A stretch of 64,000 nucleotides of DNA from Acetobacter fallax (lineage in GTDB: Bacteria > Pseudomonadota > Alphaproteobacteria > Acetobacterales > Acetobacteraceae), in contig NZ_WOSX01000001.1 in the NCBI RefSeq assembly GCF_011516735.1, forward strand, positions 124,001 through 188,000, read 5' to 3'. Below, piece after piece: positions 44,918 through 53,802 of this stretch (the first letter of the stretch is position 1; each line of letters opens with the position of its first letter). The position numbers and the translations under genes were made by a program. The notes beneath the pieces were generated by a model. It worked only from the letters and a program-made list of their open reading frames with translations. It did not search any database and was not told the DNA's origin.

Positions 44918-47506
44918 TCAGGGTATCGCGTTGCCGGAAGCAGAAAGTAAGGCACCAAGGACAGTGACGATCTCTGATGTCGCATAGGGTTTGCGTATCA
45001 CCGGAACATTATGAAATTCGTCGGGGATCATGGAGCGATCCATATACCCGGTTGCGAACACGAATGGCACGCCCCGCTCGCGAAGCCGTCGGGCAAGGCC
45101 GACAGAAGTCTTTCCGTCCAGATTGACATCAAGAACAGCTGCATCTGGTGGATTGGCATGCATGGCATCCAGGCCCTCGTCGACCGACGAAACTGTCGTC
45201 ACATCCGCCGCGCCGAAGTCGAGCAGGGCTTCCTCGACTTCCATCGCGATCAGAAGCTGATCTTCCACCAGAAGGATGTGAGCATCAGTAACGCCCTTTG
45301 AAGGCTCCGTCGCAGTTGGCTCATGCGGAGAATGCAGGGCTGTTTTCGTTACAGGACCACCTGACGCCAGACTGCCCCGCTCTTCCACAAGGCATGCCAG
45401 AGACCCGAATTTGTCAGGGACAGAGACCCGGATTATAGCGCCTTCCGGCCTCAGGTCGCGCGAGGCGCTTCCGCCGAGCTCATGGCTCACGGCCCGCTCC
45501 AGAAGGACCGAGCCGAAACCCGAACGAACTGCGGCTTTTACCAGAGGACCGCCCGTTTCGGTCCAGACGATGTCCCACGTTTTATCCCTGTCGTTATGCT
45601 CCCATCTGACGTCAAGCCTGCCTTCACGAACTGAAAGAGCACCGTATTTGGCAGCGTTTGTCGCCAGTTCATGAAACAGGAGAGTCATGATCGACAAAGC
45701 CTTGCCCGGCACCCACAAATCAGGTCCTTCAAAGATCACGGTTCCTGGTTGTAGCCGGTAGGGCGCAAGTTCTGCTTCAAGCAGAGACCGCAGTGATCCG
45801 CCATCACTGGCGCGGGAAACCTGGTCATGCGCTGTCGCGAGTGCCGCGATACGTCCCCGTAAGGCCATAAAATGGTCATCCAGTGAGCGACCAGGTGATG
45901 GCGGGCGGCTGACAAGGGACTGGACCACGGCGAGGATATTTTTGACCCGATGGCTGAGTTCTTCATTCAGCATTCGTTGCCGTGTTTCGGCTTCTGCCCG
46001 TTCAAGAAGCTGCTGCTGCCGGTAGGCCCCCATAACTTCGATTAACGCAGAACGAAGCTGTTCAGCCGCTTCCTCGTCTTCGGTTGTCCAGGGATCAGAA
46101 CGGCCCCGCAGACTGGTCAGTTGCGGGGGCACATCTCCGCCTGAATACTCTGCCTGAGACAGAGGAACGCTGGCCGGCCGATTGACCACACGAATAATTT
46201 CACGACGAAAAACAAACATATAGTCGCCTGGCTGCGGCGAAATCGGGATAATCATCAGTCCCGCAGCCCAGGGTAGCAAAGAATGCAGGGCACGGTTCTC
46301 AGCAGAGAGATGTTCGGTAGTCCATATCTCCGATCTGGCCCGTATATCTGCTTCAGCCACCAGAATTGCGATAATGTCTCCTGCAAGTTTTCCTTTGTGC
46401 TGCGTCCATTCGTTGTTGATCCACACGGCGATATCATCGCAGTCAACCAGTGACATCAGACTGGCGAGCTGGGATCGCACATAAGAGGGAATATCGAGCG
46501 TTGAGGCCGCATTATGCAGAAAATGTTCGATCAGCGCATGAGCGCGGATTGTGACCTCAAGACGGTATGATCTGATCAGAGCCGCAATCTGTAAGGCTGC
46601 GAATTCGCCAATCATTTTCGCTATAGCGCGCTCGTCCATGGTAACGACGCGAGACTCGTAATGGCGACAGGCGATCATGCCCCAGAGTACGCCGTCCACC
46701 ACCAGCGAGACTGCCATGGAAGCCCTCACACCGCGCGAAAGAAAATATGCGCGTGCAAGTGGAGACACTCCGCGGAACTGAGCAAAAGACATATCCAGAG
46801 GACACAGCCCACGAACATCGTTCACGACCGGGATTTCCTGCGCAATCACATCGTCAATCACACGCACGCGGGTTCTGCGATACTGACTTGTAGCCAGGAT
46901 AGGAACGTCCTCAATCGATAGATAATGTCCCTTGAATTCGTCCAGATCGGGCCGTTTCTCCTCGGCAACTACTTTGGGCAGACCATTCCGGTCAAACCGG
47001 TAAAGCATCACCCGGTCAAAACCGGACACCAACTTCACCTCCTGCACCACAGATGTGAACAAGGCCTGAAGATCAGTTTTGTCGCGCAGACGATCGATCA
47101 CCATACGAAGCTGAGAAATGAGCCGGCCGTTTTCCTCAGGCTTGCCGGAGGGTTCACATTCAAGAATCAGTTCGTCACCCGAAAGATGAACAGCAACATC
47201 ACGGACTGTACCACCGGCAAGAGAGAGGTCGAACAGAAGAGCCGGTCTGCCCAGCTGCCGGCTTTCATCCATGGCAGAGAAAACGTGTTCCAGTGCTGCC
47301 GGGCCAATACAGTCTTCAAGAGAAGCACCGGAAGAAATAGCCGGGTTAGCGAGAAAAATGGTGGCATTTTCAGAATGGCGCTGAAGAATAAATCGAGGTA
47401 GCCCAAAGGACAGCAGGCATCCACGTGGCTGAATAAAACCTGGCGAGAAAAATGCTTCCAGATCGCTTTCTGTCGGGTCAGAGCGACCGCATTCAACGAG
47501 ATCCAC
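44918..47506 (-). CDS. Bacteriophytochrome HWE histidine kinase with C-terminal receiver
   Basis: About 862 aa from a GTG at 47506 that follows GGGAGG; the longer ATG at 47527 lacks a Shine-Dalgarno. Order: PAS with candidate biliverdin Cys6 (VDLVECGRS) and GFIQPRG; GAF with LSIEDVPILATSQYRR, RGVRASMAVSLVVDGVLWG and CRHY; PHY; HWE/HisKA_2 kinase with SHRVKNILAVVQ, HELATNAAKYG and VWTETGG; receiver with acceptor Asp in AVLDVNLDG. Red/far-red photoreceptor by family. No heme oxygenase gene is nearby, so chromophore supply is unknown. The usual DREPIHIPG stretch is altered. Confidence 0.88.
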   Translation of the reverse strand: MDLVECGRSDPTESDLEAFFSPGFIQPRGCLLSFGLPRFILQRHSENATIFLANPAISSGASLEDCIGPAALEHVFSAMDESRQLGRPALLFDLSLAGGTVRDVAVHLSGDELILECEPSGKPEENGRLISQLRMVIDRLRDKTDLQALFTSVVQEVKLVSGFDRVMLYRFDRNGLPKVVAEEKRPDLDEFKGHYLSIEDVPILATSQYRRTRVRVIDDVIAQEIPVVNDVRGLCPLDMSFAQFRGVSPLARAYFLSRGVRASMAVSLVVDGVLWGMIACRHYESRVVTMDERAIAKMIGEFAALQIAALIRSYRLEVTIRAHALIEHFLHNAASTLDIPSYVRSQLASLMSLVDCDDIAVWINNEWTQHKGKLAGDIIAILVAEADIRARSEIWTTEHLSAENRALHSLLPWAAGLMIIPISPQPGDYMFVFRREIIRVVNRPASVPLSQAEYSGGDVPPQLTSLRGRSDPWTTEDEEAAEQLRSALIEVMGAYRQQQLLERAEAETRQRMLNEELSHRVKNILAVVQSLVSRPPSPGRSLDDHFMALRGRIAALATAHDQVSRASDGGSLRSLLEAELAPYRLQPGTVIFEGPDLWVPGKALSIMTLLFHELATNAAKYGALSVREGRLDVRWEHNDRDKTWDIVWTETGGPLVKAAVRSGFGSVLLERAVSHELGGSASRDLRPEGAIIRVSVPDKFGSLACLVEERGSLASGGPVTKTALHSPHEPTATEPSKGVTDAHILLVEDQLLIAMEVEEALLDFGAADVTTVSSVDEGLDAMHANPPDAAVLDVNLDGKTSVGLARRLRERGVPFVFATGYMDRSMIPDEFHNVPVIRKPYATSEIVTVLGALLSASGNAIP

Positions 47507-47674
47507 GCAACGCCTCCCTCTTTCCATTCAGGAAAGCCATTTCAATTGTTAACGGCACAAATGCCGGGAAAGCCACTATAATTGCTCTGCGGCGCCCGAA
47601 GAATGTCCTGATGTTTTTTGTCCATTAAATATTCACGGAAAAAAAGGCAGAGAGACCCAAGACAAGGATGCTTT

Positions 47675-47723
47675 ATTTCGTGTCACGAAGCGCAGGGCTG
47701 TTCTGCGTTTCGTGACACGAAAT
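47675..47723. promoter_or_regulatory. Nested palindrome upstream of the DMT transporter
   Basis: Two 21-nt arms (47675-47695 and 47703-47723), identical but for one base, face each other around GGCTGTT. Each arm itself contains the near-perfect dyad TTCGTG-N-CACGAA. The start codon of the transporter is 101 bp downstream. The form suggests two operator sites for a dimeric repressor, or a long transcript hairpin. Confidence 0.6.
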
Positions 47724-47824
47724 CATCTTCTCCTGGAGCCCCCGGGCAGAGTAAGCGAACGCACGAAAACCACCAGCCAGTCGCCGCGTTTTTACGGCGT
47801 CGTGCAAGCAAAGCAGGACCAGAA

Positions 47825-48739
47825 ATGCCATCGACCGCCGCCTCAGGAATGCTGCTGGCCTTCATGGCCTATGCTGCGTTTTCAATCAGCGATGCTTTCT
47901 CCAAACTTCTGGCCGGAAGCCTTGACCCGTTTGAAGTGGCTTTTTCCGGTGGCGCTTTCGGTTTTCTGATTCTTCCGTTTGTGCGGCAAAAGCATGAATC
48001 CTATATCGACATTGTGCGCACAGCCCATCCGGGAATGTGGCTTATCAGGGCCGGTGCTGTTTTTCTGGCCACGGCTTCAAGCGTGGAAGCCTTCATGCTT
48101 CTGCCGATGCCGGAAGCCCTCTCTCTAATGTTTCTTATGCCGTTTTTCGTGACGATTCTCTCAGTCACATTTCTGCGAGAACAGGTAAATATATGGGCTT
48201 GGATTTCGGTGGCTGTCGGATTCGTCGGCGTTCTGATCGTCTTGCGACCGGGGTTTCGTGCGCTTCATTTCGGCCATCTCTGCGCCCTGGTTGCAGCGGT
48301 CGCGAATGCCGTAGGCGTAATCGCCTACAGGCGGTCAGGACAGAACAGCCCCAGATTGTCGTTGTTTGGTTCAAGCCTGATCGGGCCGCTCGTGGGCAAC
48401 GGTATCCTGATGATGGGACATGCTACCTGGCCGGATGCCACGGGCTGGATTTTTCTCTTCGGTTACGGGCTTCTTGCTGCGCTTGGTCAGCTTTTGCTCA
48501 TGATGGCAACCCAGGCAGCGCCGGCAAACAGGGTCGCGCTGCCACAATACAGCCAGATGGTCTGGGGCGTCGCACTCAGCTACACGCTGTTTCACCAGCA
48601 ACTGGATCTATGGGGATTCGTCGGTGTTATTATTGTAACATTATCCGGGCTGGTGAACTGGATCCGCCAGAAAATAAAGTTTCGTTACATTGCCCTGCAT
48701 GGAACCGCGATGATCCGCTCACGGGTCAAAGATACCTGA
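47825..48739 (+). CDS. DMT-family transporter (EamA domains)
   Basis: 304 aa, ten predicted helices in two EamA repeats (MLLAFMAYAAFSISDAFSKLL near the N-terminus; second repeat around LCALVAAVANAVGVIAYRR). Drug/metabolite exporter superfamily; substrate unknown. ATG 47825 with CAGGA upstream is preferred over the frame from 47618, which crosses the upstream palindrome. Its 3' end overlaps the convergent DedA-family gene by 14 bp. Confidence 0.88.
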   Translation: MPSTAASGMLLAFMAYAAFSISDAFSKLLAGSLDPFEVAFSGGAFGFLILPFVRQKHESYIDIVRTAHPGMWLIRAGAVFLATASSVEAFMLLPMPEALSLMFLMPFFVTILSVTFLREQVNIWAWISVAVGFVGVLIVLRPGFRALHFGHLCALVAAVANAVGVIAYRRSGQNSPRLSLFGSSLIGPLVGNGILMMGHATWPDATGWIFLFGYGLLAALGQLLLMMATQAAPANRVALPQYSQMVWGVALSYTLFHQQLDLWGFVGVIIVTLSGLVNWIRQKIKFRYIALHGTAMIRSRVKDT

Positions 48740-49304
48740 GTGCTACGATTCCACCGATCAGCAGGATTGCGAATATGCCACAAACAAGTGGCAGACGCTT
48801 TTCGATAAAAGCCTCGATCGGGGCACCGAAGCGCCTCAGAAGACCTGCGACGAGAAAAAAGCGAACGCCCCGTGTGACAAGACTTGCGAGCATAAAAGGT
48901 ACGATCGCGAAATGGGCAGCGCCGCTGGCGATGGTGACGAATTTATAAGGAACCGGCGTCAGGCCTTTGATCAGAATGATCCACACGCCCCACTGGCGAA
49001 ATTTTTCCTGGAGCGTCACGAGTGTGTGCTCAGCGTGATAGAAATGCACAATCGGCATGGCGACATGCGCGAGCAGAACGGCGCCAATATACCAGCCCAG
49101 AAGTCCACCGCACACGCTGGCGACAGTAGCGATCGCTGCATATTGCCATGCCCTGCTTCGGTTGGCGAGAGCCATGGGAATCAGCAGCGTTTCCGGCGGC
49201 AGAGGGAACACACTGGCTTCGGCAAAACACAAAAGTGCAAGCCAGAAGGGGGCCTGGGGGCCGGCTGCGTGAGCTCGCACGCGGGCGTAGAGGCGGTCGA
49301 GCAT
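48726..49304 (-). CDS. DedA/YqaA-family (VTT/SNARE-associated) membrane protein
   Basis: 192 aa. FAEASVFPLPPETLLIPMAL and IILIKGLTPVPYKFVTIASG are the paired re-entrant-loop motifs of VTT-domain proteins; the small YqaA branch fits best. Inner-membrane protein, possibly a lipid scramblase or flippase-like carrier by analogy. ATG 49304 is chosen; the frame opens at 49370. Confidence 0.88.
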   Translation of the reverse strand: MLDRLYARVRAHAAGPQAPFWLALLCFAEASVFPLPPETLLIPMALANRSRAWQYAAIATVASVCGGLLGWYIGAVLLAHVAMPIVHFYHAEHTLVTLQEKFRQWGVWIILIKGLTPVPYKFVTIASGAAHFAIVPFMLASLVTRGVRFFLVAGLLRRFGAPIEAFIEKRLPLVCGIFAILLIGGIVALRYL

Positions 49305-50042
49305 GGCGGTATAGAGATCCTTTATTGAAAGCGGGTGCTGTCCGATGCCATCGGATATATTTCTCCGCAAGAGGCGTGCGCTACCCCAGGGGCATATAGG
49401 ATTTATGTTAACCTGACGGACAAATTATTTTCGTAATACATCATTTATATATCAATATGAATTCATAATATTGCAACATGAAAAAAGTATAATTTGGTAA
49501 ATTTTTTTATTTGTATAATATCATCTATAAGTTTGTTTTTGTAATAGTAAAAATATAATGCATTATTTATTATAACAATTACCCATTTCAGGACAGTATT
49601 TATTTTTTAACCTGTGCTTTCGGTGTTCGTTGAAGGCGAATGGATTATCTGAGCTGTGCATTTATCATTATTGTCATCTCCGTAATATCTGAGTTTTTTT
49701 GATTCATTCAGATCAATCAGAGCATTTATACAGCCGGCCTTAAGTTTTTTTTCAATTTATCGATTGATATTCAACTTTAAATTTATTCGGAACGAAACGT
49801 GTATCCGGCGCCTCACGGGTTCCTGGTTTTTTCAGAGGATATGGGTATCCGCAGTTTTGCAGGCGGAAAAACTTCAGTCGTTTCGGTCTGGCCTGGATCC
49901 AGTTGAACAAGACGAAGGGCGGTGTACCGCGATTTTCCAAACGGAAAACATGTGGAACGAATTTTAAGCCGTTTGTTGCCGCCGGGGACGACTAAAATTC
50001 CCAGTGTTGTGTATAATTGTAGACTATATTAAAAAGAAAGAC
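49305..50042. other. AT-rich 738-bp region without a supported gene
   Basis: From about 49415 to 49620 and 49680 to 49790 the sequence is very AT-rich, unlike the rest of the window. A GC-normal patch at 49795-49965 holds a 62-codon minus-strand frame (49752-49940) with no family match and two small hairpin-like repeats containing CGGAAAA. It may be imported DNA or a dispersed non-coding repeat. Confidence 0.5.
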
Positions 50043-50693
50043 ATGATGTCCAAAATAACGCCATCAAGCCCTTACCGTGAGAGCAGATTCCGGATCATAA
50101 TGGCGCTTGTGGATGAGATTGTTTCTCAGCATGGGTTTTGTCGGATTATCGATCTCGGCGGCACACCGACTTACTGGGAGACGGCGCCGGCTTTTGCGCA
50201 GCGCGCCGATATGTCGGTTCTCATAGTAAATCGTGAATATTTTACAAGTGACGATCCGAGGATAACCTGTATTGTTGGTGATGCTACTGATATGTCATCC
50301 TATTCAAAAAATGAATTTGATCTTGTTCACTCCAACAGTGTTATCGAGCATGTTGGATCACAGGAAAATATGGCGAAAATGGCCGAAGAAGTAATGCGCC
50401 TTGCCCCGGTTTACTACGTCCAGGCCCCAAATTACTGGTTTCCATATGAATTTCACACCCGGATGATCGGATTTCACTGGTTACCTAAGCGGTTGCGTCT
50501 GACACTTATGATGTATCGATCATGCGGGCATTATCCACGGGCCCGGTCACGGGCCGAGGCCCAGCAATATGTCGCCGATGCAAACAGTGTGACCTACCGG
50601 CAAATGAGACGCTTATTTCCCGATGCCGCCATTACAGGCGAAAAGTTTCTCGGACTGAACAAGAGCTGGATGGTCGTTAACAGGAGCCGCTGA
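50043..50693 (+). CDS. Class I SAM-dependent methyltransferase
   Basis: 216 aa. Motif I is RIIDLGGTPTYWE, motif II region ITCIVGDATD, and FDLVHSNSVIEHVGSQENMAKMAEEVMRL matches the Methyltransf_11-type small-molecule/glycan enzymes often found in polysaccharide loci. Start ATG 50043 has AAAGAAAG upstream; ATG 50046 is adjacent. It follows an AT-rich island and has no functional neighbours, suggesting horizontal acquisition. Substrate unknown. Confidence 0.8.
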   Translation: MMSKITPSSPYRESRFRIIMALVDEIVSQHGFCRIIDLGGTPTYWETAPAFAQRADMSVLIVNREYFTSDDPRITCIVGDATDMSSYSKNEFDLVHSNSVIEHVGSQENMAKMAEEVMRLAPVYYVQAPNYWFPYEFHTRMIGFHWLPKRLRLTLMMYRSCGHYPRARSRAEAQQYVADANSVTYRQMRRLFPDAAITGEKFLGLNKSWMVVNRSR

Positions 50694-50775
50694 GCAGACA
50701 TGGAAGGGATTTATGTAATGTCCTTCTGTCAGTATCACGGGATACGTCTCTGTGAAACGGACTCACACGATTGTC

Positions 50776-50793
50776 GCATAATATATATTATGC
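50776..50793. repeat. 18-bp AT-rich palindrome
   Basis: GCATAATATATATTATGC is a perfect 18-bp palindrome between the methyltransferase and the aroC operon end. Could be cruciform-forming or a terminator element; no T-tract. Confidence 0.4.
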
Positions 50794-50829
50794 CAACTAG
50801 ACTGCTGACTTGAGGCTCTTCGACGCAGG

Positions 50830-50904
50830 TCAGGTGAAGATCACTAATGCGACTACCAACACTACCAGCAAGAAATATCGCAATATTCCGGCGATCACAC
50901 TCAT
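50830..50904 (-). CDS. 24-aa hydrophobic small ORF after aroC
   Basis: ATG at 50904, 30 bp downstream of the aroC stop on the same strand. Encodes MSVIAGILRYFLLVV followed by nine more mostly hydrophobic residues, a single potential membrane helix. The upstream AGACCAGG is too close to be an ideal Shine-Dalgarno. It could be a membrane microprotein; chance is quite possible. Confidence 0.3.
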   Translation of the reverse strand: MSVIAGILRYFLLVVLVVALVIFT

Positions 50905-50934
50905 CCTGGTCTGATGGACAGATCCGGCCAGAGG

Positions 50935-52005
50935 CTACCCGACCTGCCCCCGATGCCGCAGCTTATGGTCAGCCAGCACGCAGGCCAGCATAGCTTCACC
51001 TACCGGAACGGCCCTGATTCCCACGCACGGATCATGCCGTCCCTTCGTTACTACCTGCACATCTTCGCCGGTCACATTCACCGACGGCACAGGGGTCAGC
51101 ATCGAACTGGTTGGTTTCACAGCAAACCGGGCCATAATCGGCTGCCCGGTAGAAATCCCGCCGAGGATACCTCCCGCATGGTTCGCTTCGAACGCGATTG
51201 CCGTTCCATCCATGTGCATCGCGTCCGCATTTTCCGGTCCGGTATACGCAGCTGTCGCGAAACCGTCGCCAATCTCCACGCCTTTGACAGCATTGATGCT
51301 CATCAGCGCCGCAGCAATGTCAGAATCGAGCTTACCGTAAATCGGCGCTCCGAGCCCGGGAGGCACGCCGTCCGCCACAACCTCTACAACAGCTCCGACT
51401 GAAGATCCGGACTTACGAATCTCTCCGAGATACTGCTCCCACACCGGAACCATCGCAGCATCAGGACAGGAAAACGGATTATTCCCCACCTCCCCCCAGT
51501 CCCATCGGCTCCGGTCGATTACATACGGCCCAACCTGCACCAGTGCTCCCCGCACCCGGATTGTCGGTCCGAGCACCCGCCGTGCCACAGCACCCGCAGC
51601 GACCCGCATTGCCGTTTCGCGCGCTGAAGATCGGCCGCCACCACGATAATCACGAATGCCATATTTCAGATGATACGTCAGATCCGCATGACCTGGACGA
51701 AAGGTCTGTGCGATCTCACCATAATCCTTCGACCGCTGATCTGTATTCTGAATAATCAGCGAAATCGGGGTTCCGGTCGTCAGGCCTTCAAAAACACCGG
51801 AATAAATCCTGACCTCGTCCGGTTCCCTGCGCTGCGTCGTAAACGTCGATTGCCCTGGACGCCGCTGGTCCAGAAAAGGCTGAATATCGTCCTCAGTGAG
51901 CGCAATGCGTGGCGGACAACCGTCGATCACACAGCCGATTGCCGGCCCGTGACTCTCGCCCCACGTGGTCACACGAAACAGACGACCAAAAGTGTTATGC
52001 GACAT
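50935..52005 (-). CDS. aroC: Chorismate synthase
   Basis: 356 aa. Makes chorismate from EPSP using reduced [27 protein letters not shown] and the signature [12 protein letters not shown] are present, along with the C-terminal [18 protein letters not shown]. It follows fabI on the minus strand with a 39-bp gap and is probably cotranscribed. Confidence 0.97.
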   Translation of the reverse strand: MSHNTFGRLFRVTTWGESHGPAIGCVIDGCPPRIALTEDDIQPFLDQRRPGQSTFTTQRREPDEVRIYSGVFEGLTTGTPISLIIQNTDQRSKDYGEIAQTFRPGHADLTYHLKYGIRDYRGGGRSSARETAMRVAAGAVARRVLGPTIRVRGALVQVGPYVIDRSRWDWGEVGNNPFSCPDAAMVPVWEQYLGEIRKSGSSVGAVVEVVADGVPPGLGAPIYGKLDSDIAAALMSINAVKGVEIGDGFATAAYTGPENADAMHMDGTAIAFEANHAGGILGGISTGQPIMARFAVKPTSSMLTPVPSVNVTGEDVQVVTKGRHDPCVGIRAVPVGEAMLACVLADHKLRHRGQVG

Positions 52006-52044
52006 CCCTCACCTTCTTCCCGTTCAGCCAGTCAGCCGAACCCG

Positions 52045-52899
52045 TCAGTCGCCGGCTACCGAAATATCCGGTGCCAGCGGGTTCTTCATGCCAACGATAT
52101 GGTAGCCGCAGTCAACGTGGTGAATTTCACCCGTCACTCCCTTTGAAAGGTCGGACAGCATATACAGCCCGGCCCCCCCGACCTCTTCGAGAGCAACATT
52201 GCGCTCCAGCGGCGAGTTATATTGATTCCATTTGAGAATATAACGGAAATCACCAATCCCGCTCGCGGCAAGAGTCTTGACCGGACCTGCAGAAATCGCA
52301 TTAACCCGAATTCCGTCGCGCCCCAGATCCGCCGCCATATAGCGAACCGAAGCCTCAAGGGCCGCCTTGGCGACGCCCATGACATTATAATGTGGCATCA
52401 CACGCTCCGCCCCGAGATAGGACAGTGTCAGCAGCGAGCCGCCATTTTTCATCAGCGCCGCCGCCCGGGCCGCCACTGCTGTAAATGAATAACAGGAAAT
52501 ATCCATGGACGTCAGAAACGCCTCACGTGGCGTATCGACGTAGCGTCCGCGCAGATACTTCTTGTCCGCCCACCCAATGGCATGGACGACAAAATCCAGC
52601 GCACCCCATTCCTTTTCCAGAACAGAAAACGTCTCGTCGATAGCAGCGTCATCGGCAACATCGCAGGGCAGAACCAGGCTCGATCCGATGCTTTCTGCCA
52701 GAGGTCGCACGCGTTTACCCAGAGCTTCACCCTGATACGTAAAAGCGACTTCACCTCCCTGAGCCGCAACGGCCTGGGCGATTGCCCAGGCGATTGAACG
52801 GTCATTGGCCACACCCATGATGAGGCCTTTTTTACCCCTCATCAGGGTTCCGGTCACAGGATGTTCACCGGCGGAAGGGGAAGCAGCGCCTTCAGACAT
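52045..52899 (-). CDS. fabI: Enoyl-ACP reductase (NADH)
   Basis: 284 aa. SDR-type FabI: GLIMGVANDRSIAWAIA nucleotide site, VVHAIGWADKK, and the Tyr-x6-Lys pair in SYLGAERVMPHYNVMGVAKAALE. Last reductive step of fatty-acid elongation. The N-terminus is about 20 residues longer than E. coli FabI. Divergent from pdxH with a 146-bp shared promoter region. Confidence 0.95.
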   Translation of the reverse strand: MSEGAASPSAGEHPVTGTLMRGKKGLIMGVANDRSIAWAIAQAVAAQGGEVAFTYQGEALGKRVRPLAESIGSSLVLPCDVADDAAIDETFSVLEKEWGALDFVVHAIGWADKKYLRGRYVDTPREAFLTSMDISCYSFTAVAARAAALMKNGGSLLTLSYLGAERVMPHYNVMGVAKAALEASVRYMAADLGRDGIRVNAISAGPVKTLAASGIGDFRYILKWNQYNSPLERNVALEEVGGAGLYMLSDLSKGVTGEIHHVDCGYHIVGMKNPLAPDISVAGD

Positions 52900-53045
52900 G
52901 CAGAAACCTCAACTGGCTGGAAAGATGACAAGATGGCACGGGTCGTTGCACAACCAGACAGCAGGAACAACCCCGGAAACGGGCGACAGGCCAGCGCAAT
53001 GCACACGCACGCACCGGGCCACCCGCAGCCAGCAGGAGAAAAGCC

Positions 53046-53672
53046 ATGACTACAGAAGCGACCGGCGTCACAACCTCCCCTCTGATTGACCTCTCCGCCG
53101 ACCCGTTCGACCTTTTCAATGCCTGGATGACCGATGCAGAGGCCAGCGAGCCCAATGATGCAAATGCCATGACGGTTGCCACGGTCAGTCCGGAAGGCCG
53201 GCCTGACGCCCGTATCGTGCTGCTCAAGGGTGCCGACCGGAACGGCTTTAGCTTCTTTACGAACCTCGAAAGCCGCAAAGGTCATGAACTCGCGGCGACC
53301 CCGGCTGCAGCGCTTCTGTTTCACTGGAAAAGCCTGCGCCGTCAGATCCGTATCGAAGGCCCTGTTTTTCCGGTGAGCAAAGAGGAAGCTGATACCTATT
53401 TTGCCAGCCGTCGCCGGATGTCCCAGCTCGGAGCCATTGCTTCCAGGCAGTCCAGCCCCCTCCCCGATCGTACCATCTTCGAGCTGCGCCTGAAGCAGGC
53501 AGAGGCGAAATATGCTGGCAAACAAGTTCCCCGCCCGGAAAACTGGTCTGGTTTTCGTGTCAGACCAGATCGTTTTGAATTCTGGCAGGATCGCCCGTAT
53601 CGCCTGCATGATCGGGCCATCTGGGTTACGCGTGGCAAAAACGCATGGGACGTTACGCGCCTCTATCCCTGA
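53046..53672 (+). CDS. pdxH: Pyridoxamine 5'-phosphate oxidase
   Basis: 208 aa. FMN enzyme completing pyridoxal phosphate synthesis and salvage. MTVATVSPEGRPDARIVLLKG, FFTNLESRKGHEL and C-terminal RPDRFEFWQDRPYRLHDR are diagnostic. AGGAGAAAAGCC precedes the ATG. PLP made here serves serC and the PucG-like enzyme in this window. Confidence 0.96.
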   Translation: MTTEATGVTTSPLIDLSADPFDLFNAWMTDAEASEPNDANAMTVATVSPEGRPDARIVLLKGADRNGFSFFTNLESRKGHELAATPAAALLFHWKSLRRQIRIEGPVFPVSKEEADTYFASRRRMSQLGAIASRQSSPLPDRTIFELRLKQAEAKYAGKQVPRPENWSGFRVRPDRFEFWQDRPYRLHDRAIWVTRGKNAWDVTRLYP

Positions 53673-53802
53673 AAGTGATTCTGGGCGGGAACCCCGGTGT
53701 AACCAAATGCACGCGCAAAGCGTTATTGGCATATAGTTACCGCGATCCGGGTCGTGCTCCCCGCCAGCCCAGGTTTATCATCACGCCGGTCAGGAGAGAG
53801 CC

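Noticed and set aside
49752-49940. 62-codon minus-strand frame in the AT-rich island
   Set aside because: Basic, proline-rich peptide without a family or ribosome-binding site; more likely part of a non-coding repeat.
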